Positions 1-10,973 of a stretch of 21,935 bases of DNA are shown in pieces (position 1 is the stretch's first letter; the number at the start of each line of letters is the position of its first letter). The notes beneath the pieces are model-generated. The model saw nothing but the letters and a program-made list of their open reading frames with translations. It was not told where the DNA came from and made no database searches. The stretch is from Brachionus koreanus (Eukaryota; Rotifera; Eurotatoria; Ploima; Brachionidae). Made by a program: the position numbers and the translations under genes. The stretch spans positions 2,804,809-2,826,743 of the forward strand of contig PJRA01000313.1 of the NCBI GenBank assembly GCA_016987375.1. The letters run 5' to 3'.

Positions 1-191
1 TTGGTAGTTTAGCTGCTTCTACTGATGCTTTGGTTCTAAGCAGAAGCTTATTAGAATGCTTTTTGTTTCAAGCTCTTCTTCTTTGTCTTTTTTCGTCAAT
101 TTATCATTCTATACTGTCTCATGTAATACACAGTTTTTCTAGGTGTAACAAAATATCAGGCCAGGAAAGAATAAACTTATTTTACCTAAAT
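1..191. other. GC-richer patch at left edge, possible exon end
   Basis: The first 180 bp are GC-richer than the following 4 kb. On the plus strand, frame 3 is open from position 3 to a TAA at 189-191 (63 codons, beginning GSLAASTDALVLSR). On the minus strand a shorter lysine/glutamate-rich frame (KKDKEEELETK) is also open. No family is recognised and the strand cannot be decided. It may be the end of a gene lying outside the window. Confidence 0.2.
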
Positions 192-3100
192 TAATTATTT
201 CACGATAAATCGTTTAAGAATTTTTATGAAAACTGTTACTTAATTAATCAAATAAATAAAGAGTGCTTGTTTAAGACTAACGTGATTTTTTTAAATAATT
301 ACATCAAACTAATTTTCTCAGATAAACATTAAGAAGAATCTTGAGTGAAAAAATGAATTATATTTTCAAACATTTTTGGTCAATAATTAAAGAATCACAT
401 TAAATTAATTAAAAAATTTCAGTATGTTATAAAAGCTTGAACTATTAAATTTTTAAAACTCTATTAAGATATTGTAACTTGAGTCGCACTTTCATCAAGA
501 TGTCTAGATTTTTATTAAATAATTATTGTCTAAAAGAATAAGTGTTATTAATTTAAGTAAATGAAGCCTTAAAAAAATTTAATTGAGAAATTTAATTTAG
601 CCTTTTTAATAATCTTAAAGCCAAATTTTGGATAATACCATCAATGAAAAAAATACTTAATATAAATAGTTTATAAAATGCTATAAAATTTCCCTCAAAT
701 AATATAAAAAATTACGAATATTCTAAACGACTCAAAATTAATTTAATTAACTTAAATGTTTTCATCAAGATTAAAATACTTTAGAATCGAAGTATTTTTT
801 AATCAACTTTTCTTATCCTTTTGTTAACACAATTATTCTAGCTATTTTTATTCTTAATCGTAGACTGCTAGATTTTTTATAAATTAGATAGGTAATCTTG
901 TAAAGATGCTAAATTAAAACAGACTATATCTTTTGTTTGATTCTCAAATTTAAAATAAATATATATTTAGCATTTTAAATTTGCATACAAAGGAAAAATT
1001 ACGTATTTATAATTCTAAAAAAGTAAAGATATATTTTTATTAAGCATAAAAGCATATTAGCTTTAGTGATATAATAAACCATCATCAAAAAAATTGCAAG
1101 ATTGATTGATTTATTGCTCATTAGGAAAAGTTGCTTCTCTTTAACGTTATGATACGAATAGATTTTAAAATTTCGCCTGAACTATATGAATTATTAAAAT
1201 AAAATTTCTAAGTAAAATGCTGTTTAAACATTTAATTTTACTTAAAATAGTTTCTCATATAAAGTTTATTTAATAACTATTTTCCTGCTTTTTGTAAATT
1301 GAAATTCTAAATAGTCTAAATTAAATTATTTTAATATTTCATTATTTCGACTATTTTTATTTTTTTTAAACAATATCCTTTAAAAAAACAAGCTTTGGAC
1401 TTGAAATAACACTTGAGCTCATGTTTTAAATGTTTAAATAGCTCTTTCAAATTTATTTTTCTAAAACCTTGAGAGGCATAAGAGCGAATTTTTATAAATA
1501 GTAAATTTTTGCTATTTAAAAAATTTATTTATTTAAAACAGGGTGCTTGTTTATGACAAGAATTAAGAATTTAAAACTTTGTCAAGATAAATAAATTTTT
1601 GTTTACTCGGAATTTAGGCATTTATCTGTGAATGTTTAAAAAAATAATTCAAATTTAGGAAATGCTCAATACACACAAATAAGACGAAAATATTTCCTAT
1701 TTTGTAAATTAATTATTTTTAACCTATGAATCTTGGACTTAAATATATTTCGATCTAAAATGATTAGATAAAAGCGAATGATTTTTAATTACATAAAGGG
1801 AATCTCTAGAAGTTGTTTAAAAGTTTAATTATTTTTACGGTAAAAAATAAACAAAATATTCAAATTTGTAGTGCTTTTTGTTTAGCCAATATGTAAATGC
1901 AAATAAAAGCTTGTTTTAGTAATTTGAATCTTAAATTAATTATTTTTCTCGAATGTTTTCGATCAACTTTGGCTTTCTAGATCCAGTAAACGAATTATTG
2001 TTTATTTTTAATTCCATGCTCAACAAAGCAGAGCTTTTTGGTCTCAATGAGATTTAGAAAATAAACTATTTTTACTTAATTTTCGAGATTAGAATTTCAA
2101 TTAAGCCTTATATTTAATTTCAAGATAGTATAAAAATGACACGGAATGTCTGCTGGTTTGTCATTATTGCCTTTTTTGAAAAATCAATAAATTTTGTTAA
2201 TTAAATGTAAATTTTTATTTTTGCTATTTTATATCATAATAGACTATAGTCATAAGAGCAAAAAATTGATTTAGTAACAAAAAAATCATTCAATTTTTTT
2301 ATTGTAATTATTCTTTTTTTATATATTTCCTTTCTGATTAAAAACTATGAGTTAATTTATAAACAATGAAAAAAAAGCTATTCTGAGATAGTGCAAGATC
2401 ATATGATTTTTGTATTTATTGAAATAAGTAGTAACAAGCTTTGTTGAAGTTTCGACGAGAGGTTTGAATTTATGTTTTAACAAGAACACACTTGGAAACG
2501 CTTTTTTTGAATCTTTATTTATTCAAAAATATTTAATTTAGCAGACAATTAAACAAATCTAAACAAATTAAATAACTACTTTATCCTTTTATTAAAATTT
2601 TAAATAGCCCCCTAGAAAAGAAAAGAGCCAATTTGCAGGCGATTTAATAATTGCAATTTGAAAGAAAATATTTTTTTTGTTTTACTTTTATTATATAAAT
2701 TATGGGTTTTTAATTTAGTTTATAATCCGACTTAGTAAATATAAAATAGCCAAAATTTTAAATTTTTAATTAATGAGAATAATTTTCCTGTCATTCTGCT
2801 TAAGAAAATTTAATTAAAGAGCGGAATTTTCAGAATAATCTTAGGAAGTATTTTGCATCAGACAATTTAAGCTCAAGAGGCAATTATTTTTTTTCAACGT
2901 GTTCAAAACCATTATTTTCTGGTCCATTAAAATTGGATAAGATTTTTTGAATTTTATTAAAATTAGAAATATTTAATTATTGATAGATTATGCTAAAGAA
3001 TATACTTCTAAAATTAGATCAATAGATTTTTTTTAAATATTTTTTAATTTTCCAAATTTTCTTAAAATTAAATTAGATTAAATTAATAGCGTTTAAATCT

Positions 3101-4137
3101 TAGTTCTAAGATTGACAATTTATAAACAAGTCATTGAAAGATTTTGCTCTGTAGAAATCATTCTTTGATAAAATTTAATAAATAAAAGGATAAATTTTAT
3201 TTTATCATTTTTAGTTGCTCAGAAAATACGTTAAATAGGCTATTTATAGCAATAGTACAATTCATTTAAAAAAATTGTTTTTTTCATTGTAGAAATATTC
3301 ATTTCAAGCTTATATTTGTGAATAATATAATTAATATACCGATTAAGCTTTTTAAATCGATTTATGATTGTGCTTAGAAAAGTTAAACAGTAATAGTAAA
3401 TTAATTTGGAATCTTTTTAACTTAAAAATGATTTACTAGGAATTAATTCAAACTCTTATAAGGTGTTTTTTTTCTTGCAAATAATTGCTAATGACCAATG
3501 CATTTAGAATATAGATTAGTCTAAAATTTCCGCTTCCAAATCCCCAATTACTATTTAGAATAAGTCAAGCTAGACAAACAAAATAGCCTATCTAAAATAA
3601 TAATCGATTTTTGCGTATCTTAATTTAAAACTAATTCAAATATTCGAATAAATTTGTTTGGTAAATATTTTATTTGTAACTTATTCTAAATAAGCACAAC
3701 AAGAAAAGCAACATTCTACATTGGTACTATACAAAAAACCTAACAACGTTAATTTATTAAAAATGGTTTACTTTGTTCTATTTGCTTAAGAGATTTTTAC
3801 TAATTCAAATTTCATGTTCGTACACATCACCATGACTTAAAAGTCATTTTTTTTCTAGCTAAAACAAGCCATGCTTAAATTTAGAGGAAAATAATTTTTG
3901 TTTTAAACGAAACTAAAAAAATAGTTTAGTTTTTCTTTTTCTAATTATGCTCAGAAGCGGTTATTTTAGTGTTTAGTTTATTTCTAGTTGCTGTGGAACT
4001 ATTATAATAATTAATTTTGAGTTTGAATCAAATTTTTTTTCGATCATTGCCTTAGAAAAACTCTCGAACGTTCGGCTAAATTAGAAAACTATTTAAGTTT
4101 TAGATTTTAAAGTTATTTAAAAAACAAACTAGCAAAA
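192..4137. other. AT-rich intergenic region upstream of 14-3-3
   Basis: Almost 4 kb of very AT-rich sequence with many poly-A and poly-T runs and stop codons in all frames. It must contain the 14-3-3 promoter and any untranslated 5' exon. I see no gene, RNA gene or clear repeat in it apart from the palindrome at 4065-4074. Confidence 0.6.
4065..4074. promoter_or_regulatory. 10-bp palindrome upstream of 14-3-3 start
   Basis: The perfect palindrome CGAACGTTCG sits 64 bp before the 14-3-3 start codon, in a locally GC-richer patch within AT-rich DNA. Position and symmetry would suit a transcription-factor site in the proximal promoter or 5' UTR. No factor is recognised and chance is possible. 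Confidence 0.2.
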
Positions 4138-4998
4138 ATGGCCGACAGAGAAGACCGAGTTTTTATGGCTAAGTTAGCTGAGCAAGCCGAGCGGTACGAC
4201 GAAATGCTCGACTCGATGAAAGTGGTCGCAACTTATGACACTGAATTGACTGTAGAAGAAAGAAATTTACTCAGCGTCGCATACAAGAATGTTATCGGAG
4301 TTCGCAGAGCTTCGTGGCGTATTGTTAGCTCCATTGAACAGAAAGAAGACGACATAAAGGAATCTTTAATCAGAAATTATCGATTACAAGTAAAAATTTA
4401 AACTTTCTTTTTTATTCAATAATTTAGAAATTAACCAATTCTATCATTTAGATTGAGAAAGAACTCAAGGACATTTGTGCTGATATACTCGGTCTTTTGG
4501 ACAAGCACTTAATTCCTCATGCAAGCACTGGTGAGTCCAAAGTGTTTTATTATAAGATGAAAGGTGATTACTACCGGTATTTGGCTGAATTCGCAACTGG
4601 CAATGATCGCAAAGAAGCTGCTGAAAATAGTTTAATTGCATATAAAGCAGCTAGTGACATTTCAACAAGTGAACTCGTGCCTACTCATCCGATTCGATTG
4701 GGCTTAGCATTGAACTTTTCAGTATTTTACTATGAAATATTGAACTCTCCAGATAGAGCATGCAGATTGGCAAAAGCTGCATTTGATGATGCTATTGCTG
4801 AATTGGACACGTTAAATGAAGAATCATATAAAGATTCAACTTTAATCATGCAATTACTCAGAGATAATCTGACTCTATGGACCTCAGACATTCAAGGTAA
4901 CCATTTTAAATTTTATTTTTAATAAGTTACAAATACAATTTTTTAAAGGTGATGAGAAAAATGAAGACGTACAAGACGTTGAAGGCCAAAATGATTAG
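4138..4998 (+). CDS. YWHAE: 14-3-3 protein epsilon, three exons
   Basis: Phosphoserine/threonine-binding dimeric adaptor of the cytoplasm and nucleus that docks on kinases, phosphatases and transcription factors. Exons are 4138-4389, 4452-4896 and 4949-4998, joined by GT-AG introns of 62 and 52 bp, giving 248 residues (human epsilon has 255). The start is supported by the epsilon-like opening MADRED followed by [13 protein letters not shown], and by an A-rich context before ATGG. The phosphopeptide pocket is intact: Lys50, Arg57, Arg126 and Tyr127, with the family signatures [13 protein letters not shown] and [18 protein letters not shown] (217-234 region). The acidic tail after residue 233 is typical of the family. 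Residues 28-37 ([10 protein letters not shown] region) differ from the usual epsilon sequence, and the helix linker near 70-78 is a few residues shorter than in vertebrates. No neighbouring gene is functionally linked. Isoform epsilon rather than zeta is chosen from the [32 protein letters not shown] core (split by me from 111 to 138) and from the N-terminus. Confidence 0.96.
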
Positions 4999-5235
4999 AA
5001 CTATTATTTAATAATGGTATCAGCTAGCAGAAAATTTTTCAAATCGAATATTTTTTAGAATTAATTAAATTTTGCTTATTTAAAAACCTAATTTTATTGT
5101 CTTGGAAACAATTTTTTTATCATTCAATTTTTGTATTCACTCTTGTCGGAATTTTTTTTAAATCTTGCTAAATGTTCTTTTTCAAGACTCTGGATTTAGA
5201 CCAAAATTTAATCGAATCTTTTATCGTTCGAAAGT

Positions 5236-5241
5236 AATAAA
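5236..5241 (+). terminator. Candidate polyadenylation signal for 14-3-3 epsilon
   Basis: AATAAA lies 238 bp after the stop codon. Another copy at 5292-5297 is equally possible. In DNA this AT-rich the hexamer is common, so the assignment rests only on position. Confidence 0.3.
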
Positions 5242-5508
5242 TTTTAAATCAATTTTATCTTTTTAGCCTTTTATTAAAATTGAGGTAAAATAATAAAATG
5301 AAAAAATAAGTGTTTTTATATCATTTAAATTCAGACTTAAAAAAAAGCAGATATTTGTTTCTGTTTATTTAAATGAAACAATATTTCCTAATTCATTTTA
5401 ATTATTTTTGGCATTATATTTCAAATTATCAACATTAAATATCCTTATCATAATTTTATAAAATATCACACACATTATGCTTCGTTAAAAACCTGTAAAA
5501 CAAAAAAA

Positions 5509-5661
5509 ATGATCAATAATCTACTAACAAGTACAGATGAAAAAAAGAAGACAAACAAAAACTCAATACTGATTGAACTTGAGCTGTTGCTTGGACAAGA
5601 AATTGAATATTTTAATCAACTTATTTTAGAAATACAAAAAAAAGAAAAAACAATGAAGTAG
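5509..5661 (+). CDS. Small open frame with weak dynein-heavy-chain resemblance
   Basis: 50 codons from an ATG at 5509 to TAG. The middle reads LLLGQEIEYFNQLILEI, which resembles the QE(I/M)xRFNxLLxxI segment near the C-terminus of axonemal dynein heavy chains. The match is short and the rest (lysine-rich ends) does not fit. No flanking exons of a dynein gene were found. It may be a relic, a chance match or a small unknown protein. A minus-strand open frame overlaps it. Confidence 0.2.
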   Translation: MINNLLTSTDEKKKTNKNSILIELELLLGQEIEYFNQLILEIQKKEKTMK

Positions 5662-5882
5662 TAGTAGATAGAGTAGTAGAATCGATAAAAAGTAGGTAAT
5701 TCCTCCTAGAGTGAAAATAAAAGGCGCCGCATCCTTGAGCTTCTGACCAAACCATACTTGGAACCGAATTTTTTCTCAAAATTTTAGAATTTAATTTTTC
5801 AACTTTATTCTTTTTCTCTTTTGCCCATCACCCTTGAGGTGTTTTTTTGAAACAAATAAATGAATTTAAAAATTAATAAAAA

Positions 5883-5903
5883 AATAATAATAATAATAAT
5901 AAT
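5883..5903. repeat. (AAT)7 microsatellite
   Basis: Seven uninterrupted AAT units, about 0.9 kb downstream of the 14-3-3 stop codon. Likely polymorphic in length. Confidence 0.9.
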
Positions 5904-7600
5904 AGGCTACGAAAGGTTTATCCTGTAGAGAAAAAAAAGAAAATCACTGTGGGAGCCAAAACGAGTATACGTAACTAAAAATGCTTATTTCTTGTTTGTC
6001 TTGAAGAATTCATTAGTCTTCTTTTTAAAACCGTTCTTAGAGTTTACCGAAATTTCAGCTAGCAATCGGATACTTCATCCGGCAAAATTTTTATTCCAAT
6101 TATTTTTTAAATTAAATAAATAAACTTAAAAATATTAGACTGTCTGTGATTAAAGTGATAAAAGCAATTTCACTGTTACTTATTAATTCAAATTGTATTT
6201 TTTTATAATTTTTTTAGTGAAGAAAATTTAAATATTATATTTAAAAACATCTGAGAAAAAGCAAGAAAAAAAATGTATATTTTATAATGATTATAATTAC
6301 TTTTCAATTTTTTTTTGAACACTTTAATTTTCTTGAAATTTGTTTTATTTACGTAAATCTCGTAAAAACAAAAAACGGAATACCATTGTGCAAATAAATA
6401 TCTTCTCATAAAATTTTTTAATTGTGTATATTAAAAAAAAAATTGGAAATCTTTTTTCATAAATTTATTTTCAAAAACAAAAAAATTCTTACCCAAATAA
6501 TTCCAAATATTTATTTATTTATTTTAGTTAATAGAAAATAATTTCCTCAATATTATTAATGCATATATTTTGCTTTTGAAAGCTAAGGTGTTAAAAATTT
6601 AATTTTTTAATCCTAAATTTTGTCAAAAAGAGCTAAAAAAATCTTCCCAGGCACAGTTAAATTAAAATAAATAATCAGTTTTTAAGATTTAGAGTGACTT
6701 GATGAATAATCGATAAAATTATTTTTCAGAAAATTATCTAATTTAAAAAAATATAAAATAATATCGCATTATTTAAAGATTAATTTAAATAACAAATGAA
6801 AGCTAATTTCATTCAACAAAATATCTAAAAATTAGATTTTTAAAATTCTCTTAATCTTTTGTATAAAAAGTAATTAGAAACTTAAAATTTAGACTTAATT
6901 TTTTAAATGAATTATCTTAATAATGTAAAGCTAACTATGAGCTAATTATCTAGATAATAAAATATTTCCAATGAATAAAAAAATGCTATAACTCTAAAAA
7001 GATTTAGTTTTAAATATGGATTTGGCTATAAAAATTGACTTTCAGGTAAAATTTAGTTTAGAAGCTATTCAAAATTCATTAACAGTACTATTAGGGTTAG
7101 CTATTATTATTTAACTGTCCATTTTTCTAATTTCAATTTGTCCATGGGACTTAAACTTTAATTAAATAAATAAAAAATAAAAAAATTAACAGTACTATGA
7201 CAACTTTATCTCAAAATGATGAAAATCGATTTTTTTTTAAATTTTTTAATTAAATGACGTCAAAAAGCTTTATTCACTCGCATGATATGAAATACTAAAT
7301 GCTTTTTTTCATTATTTATTATTTTAAAAAATATTTTTAAAAAGCACCTATTACAGTGTCGAAAATTTGAATTAAATAGATTGTGCGAAACGTGCTTCTG
7401 CATTTATCACTAGGCTTTTTATAAACTAGACTTTTCAATTATAATACAATCAATTGTGTATACAATTTTATCGCAGATTTGATAAAACTTTCTTCAAATA
7501 TTTATCTTTATTTTTTTTCTATTTTATTTTGTGATTGAATTGAGAATTTAAAATGTTTTTTTTAGCTGCTAATTTCTCAAACGTTTAAATAAAAACCAGA

Positions 7601-7627
7601 TATGTTTAAGAATTATGCTTAAACATA
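7601..7627. repeat. Hairpin with 10-bp perfect stem
   Basis: TATGTTTAAG and CTTAAACATA are separated by a 7-nt loop. It is isolated, with no gene next to it. In AT-rich DNA such stems may be chance. Confidence 0.4.
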
Positions 7628-8935
7628 ATATTAAATTAAAAGACAAAAAGTATTTACCCTTTTTAATTAGCTATGCTATTAGCCCATATTCTTTTTCAAA
7701 TTTTGAAAGCTATGAGCTTTCTAAATAGCGTTAAAATATTTGAATTTAATTCATAGTTCAAATCAAATATAAATTCAATTTAGCAACATGAATTTCTACA
7801 AAGCTTGATTGTACTAAATAGAAGCATGTCATTTTTTATTTTGAGATTTATTAAGAGCTAAATTTTCTAGCATCTTTATAATATTTAAAAAGAAATTCTA
7901 TTTTCAAAATTTTCAAAAAAGTTAATTTCTCTTTTTTTTTGTTAGTTAAATCAATAATTTTTTTTCAAAAATTTAAATTTAAAGCGACGAAAATCAGCCA
8001 CCAAAAATTAAATCTAAGCTCATGTGCTTAATAAAAAATTAAATCATTCAACAAATAATCGCACATGACAAATAAAATTAAGTATTTCATGACTAAATAT
8101 GATAGATAAAATTATAAATTCACAATCAAAGTTTATAAATTGAAATGATGTTTGAGTTATCATATATCAAATTATCATTTAGTAAGGAACTTAACAACTA
8201 TTTTGATTTCGTTTAAATCCTATTTCATAAAATTAATTTTGTTTTTTAAGGTTTTACAATTTGGCTTTAAGTCTTTAGTCAACATTAATTTTAATCATGA
8301 AAATTCAATTTCAAGAGTATTAAGTGGTATATTTTATTTTATTTTTTTTACTTTTCAGATTTTTGCTTTTATCTTTGTAAAATCAAAGGCAAATTTTATT
8401 GTTAATGAGATGTATCAAATTTTTTAGATGCTGAGAACAAAAAAAACTATAATCAATTTCTTTCAAAAGAAAATATTAATAATAATAATATATTGGCAAA
8501 TATTTATTATCAAAATGCATTCAATAGAGAGATATTAATCGTCACACATTAAATATAGTGATCTTTGCTTTAAATTAAGATTTTGTTTATGTACTACTGG
8601 CTTAACTATTGAAAGCATAGTGACTCAAAAGCTAAGTCTATGTCTTATCGTTGTTGGCTTTTTCCATCATAAAAAACGAAAAATTGTTTAAACAAAGCTC
8701 TCGGTGAGCCAAGACCATAATGCAAATTGCCATTAGTTGTTCATGCTAAATATGTTGACGTCGTTGTATGTTAAACTCCTTTATGTGCCATTTAGAAGCT
8801 TTAGATTTATAGACAATTAATATTTGTTTTTAATTAATATTTAAGCCCTAATCTATAGCCAACAAATATACACACACACGCTATTTTAAAAAATACCAAT
8901 ACAGATAATACTAGTTTTATAATCAAATTTTTTAG

Positions 8936-9000
8936 ACGGATCTTTGGAAAGCTCGGACACAGTGAGCATTCAGCAGCTTGAAATGCTTTATTTTCACTAA
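8936..9000 (+). other. Possible terminal coding exon, gene unknown
   Basis: A T-rich tract ending in TTTTTTAG is followed by a GC-richer stretch that reads GSLESSDTVSIQQLEMLYFH then TAA (first full codon at 8938). Codon use resembles the real exons of this window more than its intergenic DNA. The entering phase needs one upstream base, and no upstream exon with a matching donor was found. The minus strand is also open here. Unrecognised. Confidence 0.25.
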
Positions 9001-10973
9001 TCGGTGAATTTCATTATGCAAAATTATAATATTTTATGATTTTGATTGATATTACAAAAAAAATTTTAAATATAAATTAATATTTTTTTTTGCGTTTATT
9101 CTTTAAGACACTTTGAGATACTGGAACTTTGCTCTTAAAACAAAAATAAAGCTCACAACAAAAATGCAAAATTGATCCGATAAAATTGCTTATTTCATTT
9201 TTCTACTTTAGAGAAAATCTTTATTATTTTAGAAAATATTTTCAAGCTATAATAATAGAGATAGAAAGAATTTTTTGTGAATTTAGCAACCTAAAAAAGG
9301 TAAGTAAAAATTTTTTTTTTAATTATTTTGGAATAAATTCATACCCACCTAAGAAAATTTTTTTCAATGTCGTTTGTTAATCACATTTTCTATCCACATA
9401 CTTACTACCAAATTGTGGTTTAAATTAAATTTAGTTTTTCATAATATAAATTTACATATATATTCTAAAACAACATTAACAAAATATTAAAACTTTTTTA
9501 TTTTTTTTTTATTTTTTATTTTATTTAAATTAATTTTTAAATTTAAAAATAGCTAAATTAGAGTTTGAGGTAAATTTGGCATTTTTTGTTCAAGGTCTAG
9601 AATTTTCTTAATTTAAAAATATAAAAAAATATTAACATTAGTAATAAACATTCTAGCTGAAGAATATTAAATTAAAATCATCGTATAAGTTTTCTTAATT
9701 CAACTTATTCAGATGGTAGATAAATTTCGAAAATTGAATTATTTATGTAAAACTAATAGCGCACAGTAAACATTAATTTCTTTAATTATTTTGGCTCTTT
9801 TCATTGAATACTTGAATGCAGATTTTATAACTATCTTTCATTGAATTCACTACTATGGAACAATTAAACTAGATTATCTATTTCAACTGTAAATGAGAAA
9901 ATAAAAAAAAGCTTTAAGTAATTTTATTTGCGATAATTCTTTTCTAAAAGATTCAATTAAATTATTTGTATCAAGAAAATTTTTAAAACGTAATATTTCA
10001 ACATTTAAAGCTTGATTTATCTTCCACAAGATAGGAACTCACTTAATTAATAGAAACCTTTTTTATAGACTCTGTAAATCTCTAGGTAAGAACAAGATTT
10101 TATTCTATTTTTTGTTTAAAAGATTGAAAAATCTTTGCTAAAATTTTAGATCTGTAATACAAATTTATATTCTTAAGTTCTATTTGAATCTTAAAATATT
10201 TTTCAAGAGTAATTCGGTATGGCAACAAGGGCTTTCAACTAGTGCATATTTTTTAAAAATTAATTATGACCAATTTTATCCATAATGACATAGTGTAATT
10301 TCATAAGCAAATTTTTATTATAAGCTTTAATAAAAAAATTATTTCTAAAAGTCTAGGATCTAGATCGACCATTGCTAATTGTTAAGCATTTGTTTTGCTG
10401 ATAAAATTTAGCGAACTTAAAGCACTAAAATTTAATTGTTTTTTTTTATTTCAAACTACAGATAAGTAAAACCACCGACAATTATACCATTAAAATAACA
10501 ATTCAACAATGCTAAGTAAAATAAAACAAATTTATCATAATGTGCTCAGGCACATACACCCTTGTTCAGTATTTAATTACTTTATTCAAGACACATTTTG
10601 AAAAATATAAAAAGCTAAATTGAATTAAATTTGAAAATAAATATAAAAAAGAATTTCGCTTTTCTATTTTATTTTGTTTGCAAAAGATGTTCTAGAATTT
10701 TGAAATAAATTTTAGAAGAAGAAATTATGATCCTATGAAAAATTTTAATTTACAACTTTTTGAGTAACTTTGAATTTCTTTGAATTGGAGCACAGCTTGA
10801 GAATCATACGATATTCACCTTTATATTTATAAGTCTAGCTTTCAGATATACTAAAGTATAAAGACTTTTAAAAATGTCAATTTAGCAACGATAAGTCTGC
10901 ATTTTAAATCTAATTTTTTTTAGAAACTAATAAATTCTAAATTAAATTCGATTATCAATACAAGTTCCAGAAA

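Larger units (their letters stand above)
4999..10973. other. Large intergenic region between 14-3-3 and MOB2
   Basis: About 6 kb of AT-rich DNA. It holds the 14-3-3 3' UTR and the MOB2 promoter and upstream exons, if any. Four GC-richer islands stand out: about 5500-5780, 5900-6080, 8585-8790 and 8936-9000. Each has short open frames, on one or both strands, but none can be assembled into a recognised gene. Long AT-only open frames in this interval (for example 8152-8427 and 9186-9380) look like compositional artefacts. Confidence 0.6.

Noticed and set aside
6203..6409. 68-codon open frame on the minus strand
   Set aside because: Composition is only Phe, Ile, Lys, Leu, Asn and Tyr codons expected from AT-rich DNA; no motif and no splice context.
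7016..7045. Possible first exon MDLAIKIDFQ followed by a GTAAAA donor
   Set aside because: No in-phase acceptor exon downstream was recognised; a 10-codon open stretch is not evidence by itself.
7088..7100. TTAGGG near 7092 as a telomeric repeat
   Set aside because: A single copy only; no tandem array.
8152..8427. 91-codon open frame on the plus strand, hydrophobic
   Set aside because: Has TTG and no ATG at its start; Ile/Phe/Asn/Lys-rich as expected by chance; no conserved motif. A real membrane protein cannot be excluded, but nothing supports one.
9186..9380. 64-codon open frame on the plus strand
   Set aside because: Lacks a credible start and consists of AT-driven codons with poly-T runs.
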